The notes under the pieces: model-generated | The model's database searches: none | What the model was told of the DNA's origin: nothing | Seen by the model: the letters and a program-made list of their open reading frames with translations, nothing else | NCBI GenBank assembly: GCA_964466645.1 | Contig: CAYXPB010000053.1 | Span: 1 to 21,818 of the forward strand | Source: Acetivibrio sp964466645 | Lineage (GTDB): Bacteria > Bacillota > Clostridia > Acetivibrionales > Acetivibrionaceae | DNA: 21,818 bases | Direction: 5' to 3' | Program-made: the position numbers and the translations under genes | Shown: positions 14,101 to 21,454 of the stretch, in pieces | Position numbering within the stretch: the first letter of the stretch is position 1 | Layout: the number at the start of each line of letters is the position of its first letter

Positions 14101-15465
14101 TTAGCCCACTACTATTTTACCTTCAGGGTAAACCATATCTTCATTCTTTCTTCCGTTCCTTAATGAAAGCGATAAGGCAAAGGTGAGAGGTCCGACTCTC
14201 CCTAAAAACATAGTGATGATAATTGCAATTTTGCTTGCCGTATGAAGATTAGAGGTGCCGAAGGATGAAATTCCAACAGTTGCAAAGGCTGAGGTAATCT
14301 CATATAAAGTATCAACGAATGAAAAACCGTCTATTGCAAGCACTGAAGTGGTAACTGCGATTACAATTATCAAGCTCAAACCGATTATTGAAAGAGCTTT
14401 TAAAACTAGATTATGTGATATTTTATGCTTGAATATAATTGTATCATTTTTTCCTCTCGTTTGAGAATAGATTGCAGCTATTATAATACCAAAAGTTGTT
14501 ACCTTAATACCGCCACCTGTTGAACCTGGAGATGCACCAATAAACATAAGTAAAATATTTACTACTTTCGTTATTTCATGCATTTCAAATATAGGAATTG
14601 AATTAAAACCGGCTGTCCTTAAGGTGACCGATTGAAAATACGCATTAAGTAATTTGCTCGGAATACTTAAGTTACCTAAGGTGTAAGGGTTGTTGTGCTC
14701 GGATATAAAGATGAAAAGTGTTCCGAATACCAGCAATATAGTTGTAAACACCAGCACAACTTTTGTATGTACAAGAAACTGCTTGTTTTTCCTGAATTCG
14801 TATAAGTCCTTCCACACCAAAAAACCTAGACCTCCGATGATAATCAAGGCAGCTGTAGTTAGCAAAAAAAGTGGGTCATTCTTGAAGTTGGTAAGGCTTT
14901 GATAATTGCCTATAATATCAAAGCCTGCATTACAGAACGCAGAGATAGAGTGAAAGAAGGACATATAAATGCCTTTTAAACCGTATTGAGGTATAAATTT
15001 TATGGAAAATATAATTGCACCGATAAATTCGATAAGAAAAGTTATTGATATTACTTTTCTAATTAGCCTTAAGACTCCTTCGGAACTGAAATGATTAAGC
15101 GATTCCTGAGCAAGTATTCTTCCCTTGATGCCTACTTTTTTTCCAAGAAGTACTGAAAAAAACGTTGTAATGGTAACAAGTCCAAGACCACCTATTTGTA
15201 TTAGCAGTATAATTACCGTCCGACCGAAAATACTCCATTGTGTAGCAGTATCGACAACAACTAATCCGGTAACACAGGTGGCTGATGTAGCTGTAAAAAG
15301 TGCTGTAAGAAAGCTTACTTGTGGTTGCCCAGAATTGGATGCTATTGGAAGGGCAAGTAAGAGTGCGCCCAAAAAGATTACAGCTAAAAAACTGAATACG
15401 ATTATCTTAGTTGGTTCAAGAGATATAATTTTGTTGTTTTTAAATTTAAATTGTAGCTTTACCAT
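14101..15465 (-). CDS. TrkH/KtrB-family potassium channel subunit
   Basis: An integral membrane protein of about 454 residues with the four-fold M1-P-M2 plan of K+ translocating subunits. All four pore loops are visible: TATSATCVTGLVV, SISAFCNAGFDII, VTLRTAGFNSIP and TSAFATVGISSFG, each with the selectivity-filter glycine. The order and lack of an extra N-terminal pair of helices fit KtrB-like TrkH proteins of Firmicutes, which pair with KtrA/TrkA RCK rings. The two trkA genes next door are the likely partners. ATG at 15465 is preferred (GGTGG 5 nt upstream); the ATG at 15477 has only a poor site. The promoter is bracketed by a 10-bp inverted repeat. Confidence 0.9.
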   Translation of the reverse strand: MVKLQFKFKNNKIISLEPTKIIVFSFLAVIFLGALLLALPIASNSGQPQVSFLTALFTATSATCVTGLVVVDTATQWSIFGRTVIILLIQIGGLGLVTITTFFSVLLGKKVGIKGRILAQESLNHFSSEGVLRLIRKVISITFLIEFIGAIIFSIKFIPQYGLKGIYMSFFHSISAFCNAGFDIIGNYQSLTNFKNDPLFLLTTAALIIIGGLGFLVWKDLYEFRKNKQFLVHTKVVLVFTTILLVFGTLFIFISEHNNPYTLGNLSIPSKLLNAYFQSVTLRTAGFNSIPIFEMHEITKVVNILLMFIGASPGSTGGGIKVTTFGIIIAAIYSQTRGKNDTIIFKHKISHNLVLKALSIIGLSLIIVIAVTTSVLAIDGFSFVDTLYEITSAFATVGISSFGTSNLHTASKIAIIITMFLGRVGPLTFALSLSLRNGRKNEDMVYPEGKIVVG

Positions 15466-15491
15466 ATATACCACCATTTCTTTGAGAAATA

Positions 15492-15534
15492 TTTGCGAAA
15501 CATAGGGTAAATTATACCATACTGGTTTCGCAAA
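15492..15534 (-). promoter_or_regulatory. trkH promoter with flanking inverted repeat (candidate operator)
   Basis: On the - strand an extended -10, TGGTATAAT, lies upstream of trkH. It is bracketed by a perfect 10-bp inverted repeat, TTTGCGAAAC (15492-15501) and GTTTCGCAAA (15525-15534), with arm centres 33 bp apart. Each arm is itself nearly palindromic. The arms would cover the -35 side and the transcription start, as expected of a repressor site. Confidence 0.55.
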
Positions 15535-15551
15535 GAAAAGTGACCTCCTGC

Positions 15552-15596
15552 CTTTTTTGAAACACCCATTGACCAGTTGCTTTTTTGGAATTACCT
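15552..15596 (+). repeat. Dispersed repeat, right half (copy B)
   Basis: CTTTTTTGAAACACC, then CATTGACCAGTTGC, then TTTTTTGGAATTACCT: an almost consensus right half with no left half. It lies between the trkH promoter and the SASP terminator. Confidence 0.85.
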
Positions 15597-15602
15597 AAAA
15601 TA

Positions 15603-15637
15603 AAAAAATAGCAGGAGATAATCTCCTGCTATTTTTT
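15603..15637 (-). terminator. Rho-independent terminator of the SASP gene
   Basis: A perfect 15-bp stem, AAAAAATAGCAGGAG (15603-15617) with CTCCTGCTATTTTTT (15623-15637), has a 5-nt loop. It works in either direction and lies just past the SASP stop. Confidence 0.9.
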
Positions 15638-15648
15638 ATTACTTATCC

Positions 15649-15858
15649 TTATCTTGAAGTATCTCCTGAGCGTTCAGAAGGATAGCTGTTTCCAGTGTAG
15701 GATTGGAATACTTTCTTAACGATGTTACCACCTATCTTACCAGCTTCTCTTGAACTTAAGTCACCGTTGTAACCTTGTTTTAAGTTAACTCCAACTTCTT
15801 TTGCAATTTCGTATTTCATGTTTTCGAATGAAGTTTTGCTATTATTGTTGTTTGCCAC
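15649..15858 (-). CDS. Alpha/beta-type small acid-soluble spore protein
   Basis: A 69-residue DNA-binding spore protein that coats the forespore chromosome and protects it until germination. The family core is present: FENMKYEIAKEVGV, then GDLSSREAGKIGGNIVKKV; the MKYEIA stretch corresponds to the usual GPR protease region. The start is GTG at 15858, 8 nt after a perfect AAGGAGG; an in-frame GTG at 15867 lies inside that site. The gene is expected to be transcribed in the forespore by sigma-G, though I could not identify a clear sigma-G promoter. It shows that the organism forms endospores. Confidence 0.92.
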   Translation of the reverse strand: MANNNNSKTSFENMKYEIAKEVGVNLKQGYNGDLSSREAGKIGGNIVKKVFQSYTGNSYPSERSGDTSR

Positions 15859-15937
15859 TGTTATCACCTCCTTAGTCTTATTGTGTCTTAAATAAAACAG
15901 ATTATGAGTAGAAAGATTTTCTAGTTTTAGTTAGGTT

Positions 15938-15960
15938 AGGTGATATCAAAAAACAACTGA
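15938..15960 (-). repeat. Dispersed repeat, end fragment (copy I)
   Basis: AGGTGATATC followed by AAAAAACAACTGA matches the reversed right end of the family (AGGTGATTCC, AAAAAAATAACTGG). Similarity stops at the terminator hairpin beside it. Confidence 0.5.
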
Positions 15961-15989
15961 AAAAAGCAAAGGAACTCAATGCCCTTTGC
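15958..15989 (-). terminator. Rho-independent terminator of the GT28 gene
   Basis: Read on the - strand, GCAAAGG (15989-15983) pairs with CCTTTGC (15972-15966) and is followed by a run of six T. Confidence 0.8.
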
Positions 15990-16024
15990 CTTTATTATGT
16001 CAGAAATAAGAAAAGAATATGGTG

Positions 16025-17263
16025 TTAAATATTTCTATGCTTTTTTAGTACTATTTTTTTCTTTATATTTATATTATCTGGAATATTTATTTTTCTTCCG
16101 ATATCCCAAAACTTTGCTACGCTATCATCGGGTATTTTAATCTCGTGAGTACTTTCAATACTTAAAATAAAATCAACAATCTCTTTGGCAACGTTAGGGT
16201 TTAAAAATTTCTTTTGAGATTTCTTTATCTGCTTTAGTTTGCTGCCGTTGTTAATAAGCAAATCTCTGACTATTGACTTAAGTCTGCGTGTCTCTTTGCA
16301 TACGACTCCTAAGTTATGTTTTATAAGATACCCAGGATTCCCTTCCTCCTGGCCTGGCAGGTTGCCTGTAACAATAAGAGGTACGTTGCAGGCAACTACT
16401 TCCATCATTACATTTGGGCTTCCACGGGTAATTGCTAAATCGGATGAAAGCATCAAATCCTGGACATTTTCAGTAAAACCAAAAATTTCAACTCTTTCGG
16501 TGCCAAATCTTTCATAAAGTCTTCTTTCAAGTCTTCTTTTGAGTATTTTATTTCTTCCGGTAATAATTTTTACCTTGCAGTTAAAATTCTTTAGAAGGAT
16601 ACGAGCAATCGTACTCATATTCCCGGAGCCTTCACCGCCGCTCATGATAAGGCACTCTAAAGGACGATTTCTGGTATAAATACGCTCTTGTGTATCATTA
16701 TTTAGATGCTCAAGAAATCTATGCCTTACAGGAAAACCTATTAATTTCAATTTGGATTCGGACACATCAAACTCAAGGCATTTATACTTTGACTCCTTAG
16801 TTGGACATATAATGTAGTCCGCCCTAGGATCTGACCACAGGGGTGTAATAGAAACCAGATCCGCTATTAATGTAACAAAAGGAATTTTTATATTGTATTC
16901 TTCTAGAATATTTAAAATCGAGCCGTTAAAATTTGGGTGAACAGAAAGTATTAAATCTGGTTTAACGCTTCTTAATAGCTTTAAAAAACTGTCACGCATA
17001 GCAACTTCAGTGAAATCATTGACAATAGAAGGTCTTTTTTGAGAAACATCCCATATTACTTTCCAGACTTCTTTTGCGTTTCTTGTTATTGAGCCATAGA
17101 GTTTACCTATTCTCAGACCTAAATTACCTATAAGTGAAAAACCATCAACAACATGTACATTCACATCAGGATGAAGAGAAAATTTTTCCTGCAATGAATC
17201 TGTTATGCTTTTGTGTCCGTGACCTGTATAATTGGATGAAATTATTAATATATTTTTAGCCAT
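16025..17263 (-). CDS. Processive diacylglycerol glycosyltransferase-like protein (GT28, MGDG synthase/UgtP family)
   Basis: A 412-residue GT-B fold enzyme. The N-terminal MGDG-synthase-type domain begins ILIISSNYTGHGHKS (5-19), the membrane-lipid acceptor side, and includes SVHPNFNGS and TLIADL. The C-terminal nucleotide-sugar domain has MSGGEGSGN (207-215), ITRGSPNVMMEVVA and NLPGQEEGNPGYL, the conserved GT28 donor-binding segments. Relatives add glucose or galactose to diacylglycerol to make glycolipids and lipoteichoic acid anchors; the sugar cannot be told here. The basic C-terminal end (KKIVLKKHRN) may bind membranes. The start has GGAGGAGG upstream. A lipid kinase gene about 7 kb away handles the same substrate class but is not in an operon with it. 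Confidence 0.85.
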   Translation of the reverse strand: MAKNILIISSNYTGHGHKSITDSLQEKFSLHPDVNVHVVDGFSLIGNLGLRIGKLYGSITRNAKEVWKVIWDVSQKRPSIVNDFTEVAMRDSFLKLLRSVKPDLILSVHPNFNGSILNILEEYNIKIPFVTLIADLVSITPLWSDPRADYIICPTKESKYKCLEFDVSESKLKLIGFPVRHRFLEHLNNDTQERIYTRNRPLECLIMSGGEGSGNMSTIARILLKNFNCKVKIITGRNKILKRRLERRLYERFGTERVEIFGFTENVQDLMLSSDLAITRGSPNVMMEVVACNVPLIVTGNLPGQEEGNPGYLIKHNLGVVCKETRRLKSIVRDLLINNGSKLKQIKKSQKKFLNPNVAKEIVDFILSIESTHEIKIPDDSVAKFWDIGRKINIPDNINIKKKIVLKKHRNI

Positions 17264-17313
17264 AAATCCTCCTCCATAATTGAATACAATTAAATATAAA
17301 TTAATTTTATATT

Positions 17314-17393
17314 AGGTGTTTGAAAAAAGTCATTAGTCAATATATATATTTCTGACCCAACACCCATTGACCATTTGCTTTTTGAAATCACCT
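17314..17393 (+). repeat. Dispersed repeat, copy C (internal deletion)
   Basis: Both ends are present, AGGTGTTTGAAAAAAG and GCTTTTTGAAATCACCT, with CATTAGTCAATATATAT inside. About 20 bp of the centre (TAAAATCAAC plus TTTTTTGAAA) is missing between CCCAA and CACCCATTGACC. The full 80 bp lies in the 5' leader of the GT28 gene. Confidence 0.88.
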
Positions 17394-17444
17394 TATCACA
17401 GTTTGTGTCCTTCAAACATAAGCAAAGTTTATTCTAGCATTTAT

Positions 17445-17472
17445 ATTATATTACTTAATTTTTACAAGTAAA
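17445..17472 (-). promoter_or_regulatory. Candidate promoter of the GT28 gene
   Basis: On the - strand, TTTACT (17472-17467), a 16-nt spacer and TATAAT (17450-17445). If used, repeat copy C would be transcribed in the leader. Confidence 0.4.
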
Positions 17473-17547
17473 AGCTTTTATATGAGTTTTAGTGAAAATA
17501 TTTTAGAACTTGTTTCTTTTGGCCCTAAATTTCCTTGATAAGGTGGA

Positions 17548-17649
17548 AGGTGATTCCAAAAAAATAACTGGTCAATTGGTGTTTCAAAAAAGCTGATTTT
17601 ATTGGGTTTGAACTATAAATTTTGACTAATGAGTTTTTTTGAAATACCT
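17548..17649 (-). repeat. Dispersed repeat, full-length copy D
   Basis: The best complete copy (102 bp), inverted relative to copy C: AGGTGATTCC at one end, TTGAAATACCT at the other. Internal blocks in order are AACTGGTCAATT, GGTGTTTCAAAAAAG, GATTTTATTGGGTTTGAAC and TTTGACTAATGAG. It ends 7 bp before the stop codon of the FapA-type gene. Confidence 0.9.
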
Positions 17650-17655
17650 AAATAA

Positions 17656-19251
17656 TTACGTTTGTTTTACTTCAAAATCTTTATAGAAAAATGAAGTGGC
17701 GATCGAAGCAGAGGTTATTTCCACTTGAGTGTTTTTTATAATAAGAGTGCAGTTTGGATATACTTTTTTTGTTATGGAGATTTCACCGTCTCCTTTTGCC
17801 CTAAGATATCTGTTAATGTTCTTTTTTTCTTGTTCGAGATCTTTTATAGTATCTCGCATTTCAGCTAATTTCAGTAAAGTTTGATTGTAAAGTTTGAGTT
17901 CATTGGAATTCATCCCATTTTGTGAAATATTAGAGATCTCTTTTTTCAGGAGTTGCTGTTCATCTTTTAGACTTTCGATGTTTTTTATAATAGAATTAAG
18001 ACTTTCGGTGTAGGAGTTTCTGTCAAAGCCGGTTACTTCAACTACAGTTTTAACTTCTAAAGGAGATCCAATTACTGCTGAAGTTACTTTTGTTACAGCT
18101 TTAATGTGTCCTCCTATGATATTTCCCTTAACGGATTCAATAAATACCTCTTTAGCATCAATAGTACTGTTTATGCAATAAAAGCCTATATGGACAAGAC
18201 CTCCACATTGTAAAGTTGTGTTATCTGCGAACTTTGTGTAAATATCTTTTTTTGCATGTATGAACGATTGGTTTTTTGATACTATTCCGCCTCTAATAAA
18301 TATGCTTCCTTGAAGGCTTTTTACTGCTTTTACGTTTCCTAAACCTATAGGACTTTTTATTTCTATATCTTTAGTTGCCTCCACTGAAAAACCGTCAGTA
18401 ATAGTACCAGTGATTGTTACATAACCGTCAAAATTAATATTTCCCGTGTTAAAATCTACATCTCCATCTATCTCAAGATGACAAGACACACTTATTTTGC
18501 CGTCAATATAGTTAGCGGCACCATCTATTTTGGAAAATAAGATGGTTTTATCGTTTACAGGTATTTCATAAACGGTGTTTTTATCATAAAGCAGTGGTAA
18601 TTGTTTACCCTTTACAGCTGTAATTGTGTTGCCTGTAATGGTTCTTCCGTGAAAACCTTCTTTTGCCTCAATTCGTTCACCAAGCCAATCTCCGGCTTTT
18701 ACTTTGTTTATGAGCTTTAATTCATAATAATTTGTTTTTCCATCATCTTTTATTTCTGGTTTCAATTCACTTAAACTATACATCTTTACAATACTGTCTT
18801 TACCGTCAATACTTGCTTGACCTTCAGCAATAGTGTAGGTTTTACCTGCTTCAATATCGCTTTGAAAGAAATCGCGTTTTATTCCGAAGGTTATCTCTTT
18901 TTTGTTAAGCGCTGCATAGGTTTCTTGAATAAGATTTTCACGGTTTCTTAAATCGAGATAGTCCTTAGGTGCGTTGTAAGAAACTGTGGCTTTAAGACTG
19001 TCCTCAGAAACTCTAATAACTATTTTTTCTTTCAGTTCACCAAATTTTCTTGGAGGTTAGGGTGCGCTATTAATAGCAGTTTTTATGACATTAAAGTCAG
19101 TAATCATAAATTCAGGATGGGAATTAATTATATCGTTTAGCCGATTAAAGGGCATCCCATTTTTTATTGACTCTAAATATAGATTATCAGATAATATGTA
19201 CATTTTTACATATTCATCCGAATATACAATTTGATTACCCATATAATGCAA
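17656..19251 (-). pseudogene. FapA/DUF342 family gene split by one in-frame TAA
   Basis: One reading frame runs from TTG 19251 (AGGAGGTG just upstream) to 17656 and is broken only by TAA at 19059-19057. The first part encodes 64 residues. The frame after the stop has 91 open codons with FapA-N-like sequence (KFGELKEKIVIRV, YTIAEGQASIDGKDSIV) before the first ATG at 18783, which has no convincing ribosome binding site. From that ATG, 375 residues hold the DUF342 beta-helix (ITGTITDGFSVEATKDIEI, GSIFIRGGI, GNIIGGHI) and a coiled coil (about 250-335) with a terminal beta domain. Intact FapA-type proteins of similar length (about 530 residues) are cytoplasmic and linked to flagellar assembly or polar localisation. 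It could be a recent nonsense mutation, a sequencing error, or readthrough. Confidence 0.78.
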
Positions 19252-19285
19252 TACACCTCCTACTATAAATATCGGTGCATATTAA

Positions 19286-19314
19286 ATATTAATTTATACT
19301 TGCTTAATTTTCAA
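19286..19314 (-). promoter_or_regulatory. Promoter of the FapA-type gene
   Basis: On the - strand, TTGAAA (19314-19309), a 17-nt spacer and TAATAT (19291-19286), about 35 nt before the TTG start. Confidence 0.6.
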
Positions 19315-19320
19315 GATAAT

Positions 19321-19411
19321 AGGGTGATTCCAAAATTATTGGATATAAACTTTTTATAAGTTACATATAGATTTATATATAAGGTATAAGTGATTCCCAA
19401 AAAATAACTTA
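19321..19411 (-). repeat. Two repeat end fragments in tandem (copies H1, H2)
   Basis: AGGGTGATTCCAAAAT (from 19321) and AAGTGATTCCC followed by AAAAAATAACTTA (19388-19411) both match the AGGTGATTCC end of the family. Neither continues into the internal blocks. They fill the space upstream of dacF. Confidence 0.5.
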
Positions 19412-19438
19412 CTACAAAATTATAAAATAAAAAAAGTT

Positions 19439-20698
19439 ATGGATGTGATGAGATTGTTAAAAAAGCTACTAAAACAAAAGATTATAATTGCAATTACATG
19501 CGTTAGTTTACTTTCATTTAGTGTTAGTGTTTTTGCTGATGATTTTATCGAAGATGAACCCTTCCAAGAAGTTTTTTCAACAGAAGTAAGCGGAACACCT
19601 GAGCTAAAATCTCCTAAAATAGAAGCTGGTGCTGCTATAGTAGTGGATATGAAAAGTGGAAGGGTCTTATATGAAAAAAATGCGTATTCAAGAAAGTCGA
19701 TAGCTAGTACCACTAAGATAATGACAGCTATAGTGGCGATAGAAAGGGGAAATCTTGACGATGTGGTGAAAGTTAGCAAAAGGGCGGCAAACATAAGGGG
19801 CTCTGTAATAAAGCTCAGAGCAGGAGAAGAATTGACTCTCAAAGAGCTGTTATATGGATTAATGCTCAAATCAGGAAATGATGCTGCGATAGCTATAGCT
19901 GAACATATAGGGGGAAGTGTGGAGGAGTTTGCGGTTTTGATGAATGAAAAAGCGCAAGAACTTGGGCTTAAAAATACGCAATTTAAAACACCTCATGGTC
20001 TTGATACTCCAGGGCATTACTCAACTGCATATGAACTTGCACAAATAGCAAGATATGCTTTGAACAATCCTACCTTCTCTAAAATAGTTGGTACGCAAAA
20101 TATATCTATTACAGGAAGAAGTCTTTATACTACAAATGAAATGCTTGGGGCGTATTCCGGTGCAGATGGAGTAAAGACTGGGTATACGGGTCAAGCTGGA
20201 AGATGTCTTGTTACATCTGTCACTAGAAATAAAATGAGATTTATTTCAGTAGTTTTGAATTGCGCTAGCAGATCGGTAAGGGCACAGAGCAGTAAAGTAA
20301 TTTTAGATTATGCTTTTAACAATTACAGCTTGTGTAATCTTTTGGAAGAAGCGGAGAATATAGGGAATCTTCCAGTACTAAAAGGTAAAGCTCAAACAGT
20401 ACCTATAGTACCGGAAAAAGGCATAGAAATGCCTCTGAATAAAGAAGAAAAAGATAATATGGAGATGGATATTTGTTTGTATAGCGATAAATTGACAGCA
20501 CCGGTTGAAGTGGACTTTGAGGTGGGGTATATAAAATTTATGGTAAAAGGTAATTCAATTGCGAAAGTAGCTCTAAAGACCAATAGTAGTGTGGAAAGAA
20601 AACTTTTTGCCGACTACTACAGGGATATAGTTGGAATATGGTACAAACTGATAAAGTTAGGTGATTCAAAAAATATAACTGATCAATCTCTATTTTAA
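19439..20698 (+). CDS. dacF: D-alanyl-D-alanine carboxypeptidase, DacF-type (peptidase S11)
   Basis: A secreted or membrane-attached penicillin-binding protein that trims D-Ala from peptidoglycan stem peptides. A signal peptide covers about residues 1-33 (hydrophobic 14-32, cleavage near VFA). All three active-site motifs are present: SxxK as STTK (90-93), SxN as SGN (145-147) and KTG (246-248). A C-terminal beta domain follows (about 300-390). In spore-formers such enzymes include DacF, active in the forespore; assignment to DacF rather than DacA/DacB is by likeness only. The last 13 residues, from G-D-S-K-N-I-T onward, and the stop lie in repeat copy E, so the native C-terminus appears replaced. 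The ATG at 19439 has a weak ribosome binding site; ATG 19448 is possible. Confidence 0.9.
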   Translation: MDVMRLLKKLLKQKIIIAITCVSLLSFSVSVFADDFIEDEPFQEVFSTEVSGTPELKSPKIEAGAAIVVDMKSGRVLYEKNAYSRKSIASTTKIMTAIVAIERGNLDDVVKVSKRAANIRGSVIKLRAGEELTLKELLYGLMLKSGNDAAIAIAEHIGGSVEEFAVLMNEKAQELGLKNTQFKTPHGLDTPGHYSTAYELAQIARYALNNPTFSKIVGTQNISITGRSLYTTNEMLGAYSGADGVKTGYTGQAGRCLVTSVTRNKMRFISVVLNCASRSVRAQSSKVILDYAFNNYSLCNLLEEAENIGNLPVLKGKAQTVPIVPEKGIEMPLNKEEKDNMEMDICLYSDKLTAPVEVDFEVGYIKFMVKGNSIAKVALKTNSSVERKLFADYYRDIVGIWYKLIKLGDSKNITDQSLF

Positions 20699-20756
20699 AA
20701 GATCTGATTTGCATTTTTCAAGTAGCAAAATAATGTCCTTCTGCTTGGAATTACCT
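20659..20756 (-). repeat. Dispersed repeat, diverged full-length copy E
   Basis: Ends AGGTGATTCAAAAAAT and GCTTGGAATTACCT, with the internal AACTGATCAAT and GATCTGATTTGCA blocks, keep the order of copy D over 98 bp. It fills the gap between the convergent dacF and PilZ genes and includes both stop codons. Confidence 0.75.
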
Positions 20757-21454
20757 TAAAACTCTTTTTTTTGAAAGTCCCCTAAATCAAGAAGGCTGAT
20801 TTTCTTTTTTTCAAGATTATCAATAAGATTTAGGAATTCCTGTTTGTTTTTTTCATCCATATCTCGAATCATCAGGCCATATTCGTTATAACCTTCATTA
20901 GGCGATTCACGAATAATATTGGCTGTAAGTTCGATATATTTGTCAGTATTGATATTTGTTGAAAATTTTATTTGTACATCAATCAAAGTCTGAAATTTAT
21001 GATTACATACGATAGCCATTCCACTTAGACTGATGTTTTTTGTTAATCCGTATATAGCACGTGAGTCCTTGATTTCAAAAATATTAGTCGGGAAATTGAC
21101 AAGATATCGTTGGTCTCTTCGTATATTATGATATCTATAAGTCTTGGTGTTCATGATTTTTACGATCCCGGGACTTGAAATATCGATATGGTATACTTCG
21201 CCGTATACAATATATTCATAATCTCTAGATAATATCTGGCACTTCACTTTATCACCTATCAGAACGCTTCCCTTAATAAAAGGTTCGGTAAGTTTGACGT
21301 ATATAAAGTTGTCCTTATAGTCTACAATAGCATTAAGCATTCCTTCAAATACTCTAGCGTGTTTGATGTTCATAAGGGTTCCTTTAGCAAAAATCAAGTG
21401 CTTTTCTTCTTCAGGCAACTCCTTGAGAATATTAGATGAATTGTGATTTGACAT
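20756..21454 (-). CDS. PilZ-domain (c-di-GMP-binding) YcgR-like protein
   Basis: This 232-residue cytoplasmic protein has an N-terminal beta-rich domain (about 20-105, YcgR/FlbG-type) followed by a C-terminal PilZ domain. The two c-di-GMP binding motifs are present: RRxxR as RRDQR (112-116) and N-x-S-x-x-G as NISLSG (140-145). PilZ proteins of this layout act as c-di-GMP receptors that slow flagella or alter the cell surface; the target is not visible. A FapA-type gene about 1.5 kb away gives a weak motility link. The start has GAGGTG upstream and TATAAT at 21477-21472 on the - strand could be its -10. Its TAA stop uses the end of repeat copy E. Confidence 0.88.
   Translation of the reverse strand: MSNHNSSNILKELPEEEKHLIFAKGTLMNIKHARVFEGMLNAIVDYKDNFIYVKLTEPFIKGSVLIGDKVKCQILSRDYEYIVYGEVYHIDISSPGIVKIMNTKTYRYHNIRRDQRYLVNFPTNIFEIKDSRAIYGLTKNISLSGMAIVCNHKFQTLIDVQIKFSTNINTDKYIELTANIIRESPNEGYNEYGLMIRDMDEKNKQEFLNLIDNLEKKKISLLDLGDFQKKEF

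Larger units (their letters stand above)
17264..17655. other. Intergenic region with two opposed repeat copies
   Basis: About 390 nt without a gene. It holds repeat copy C (17314-17393) and inverted copy D (17548-17649), with a candidate - strand promoter between them. The 17400-17545 stretch shows nothing else recognisable. Confidence 0.6.

Noticed and set aside
15125..15505. 126-codon + strand open frame opposite trkH
   Set aside because: It is antisense to well-conserved TrkH pore segments, has no ribosome binding site or domain, and is a shadow frame.
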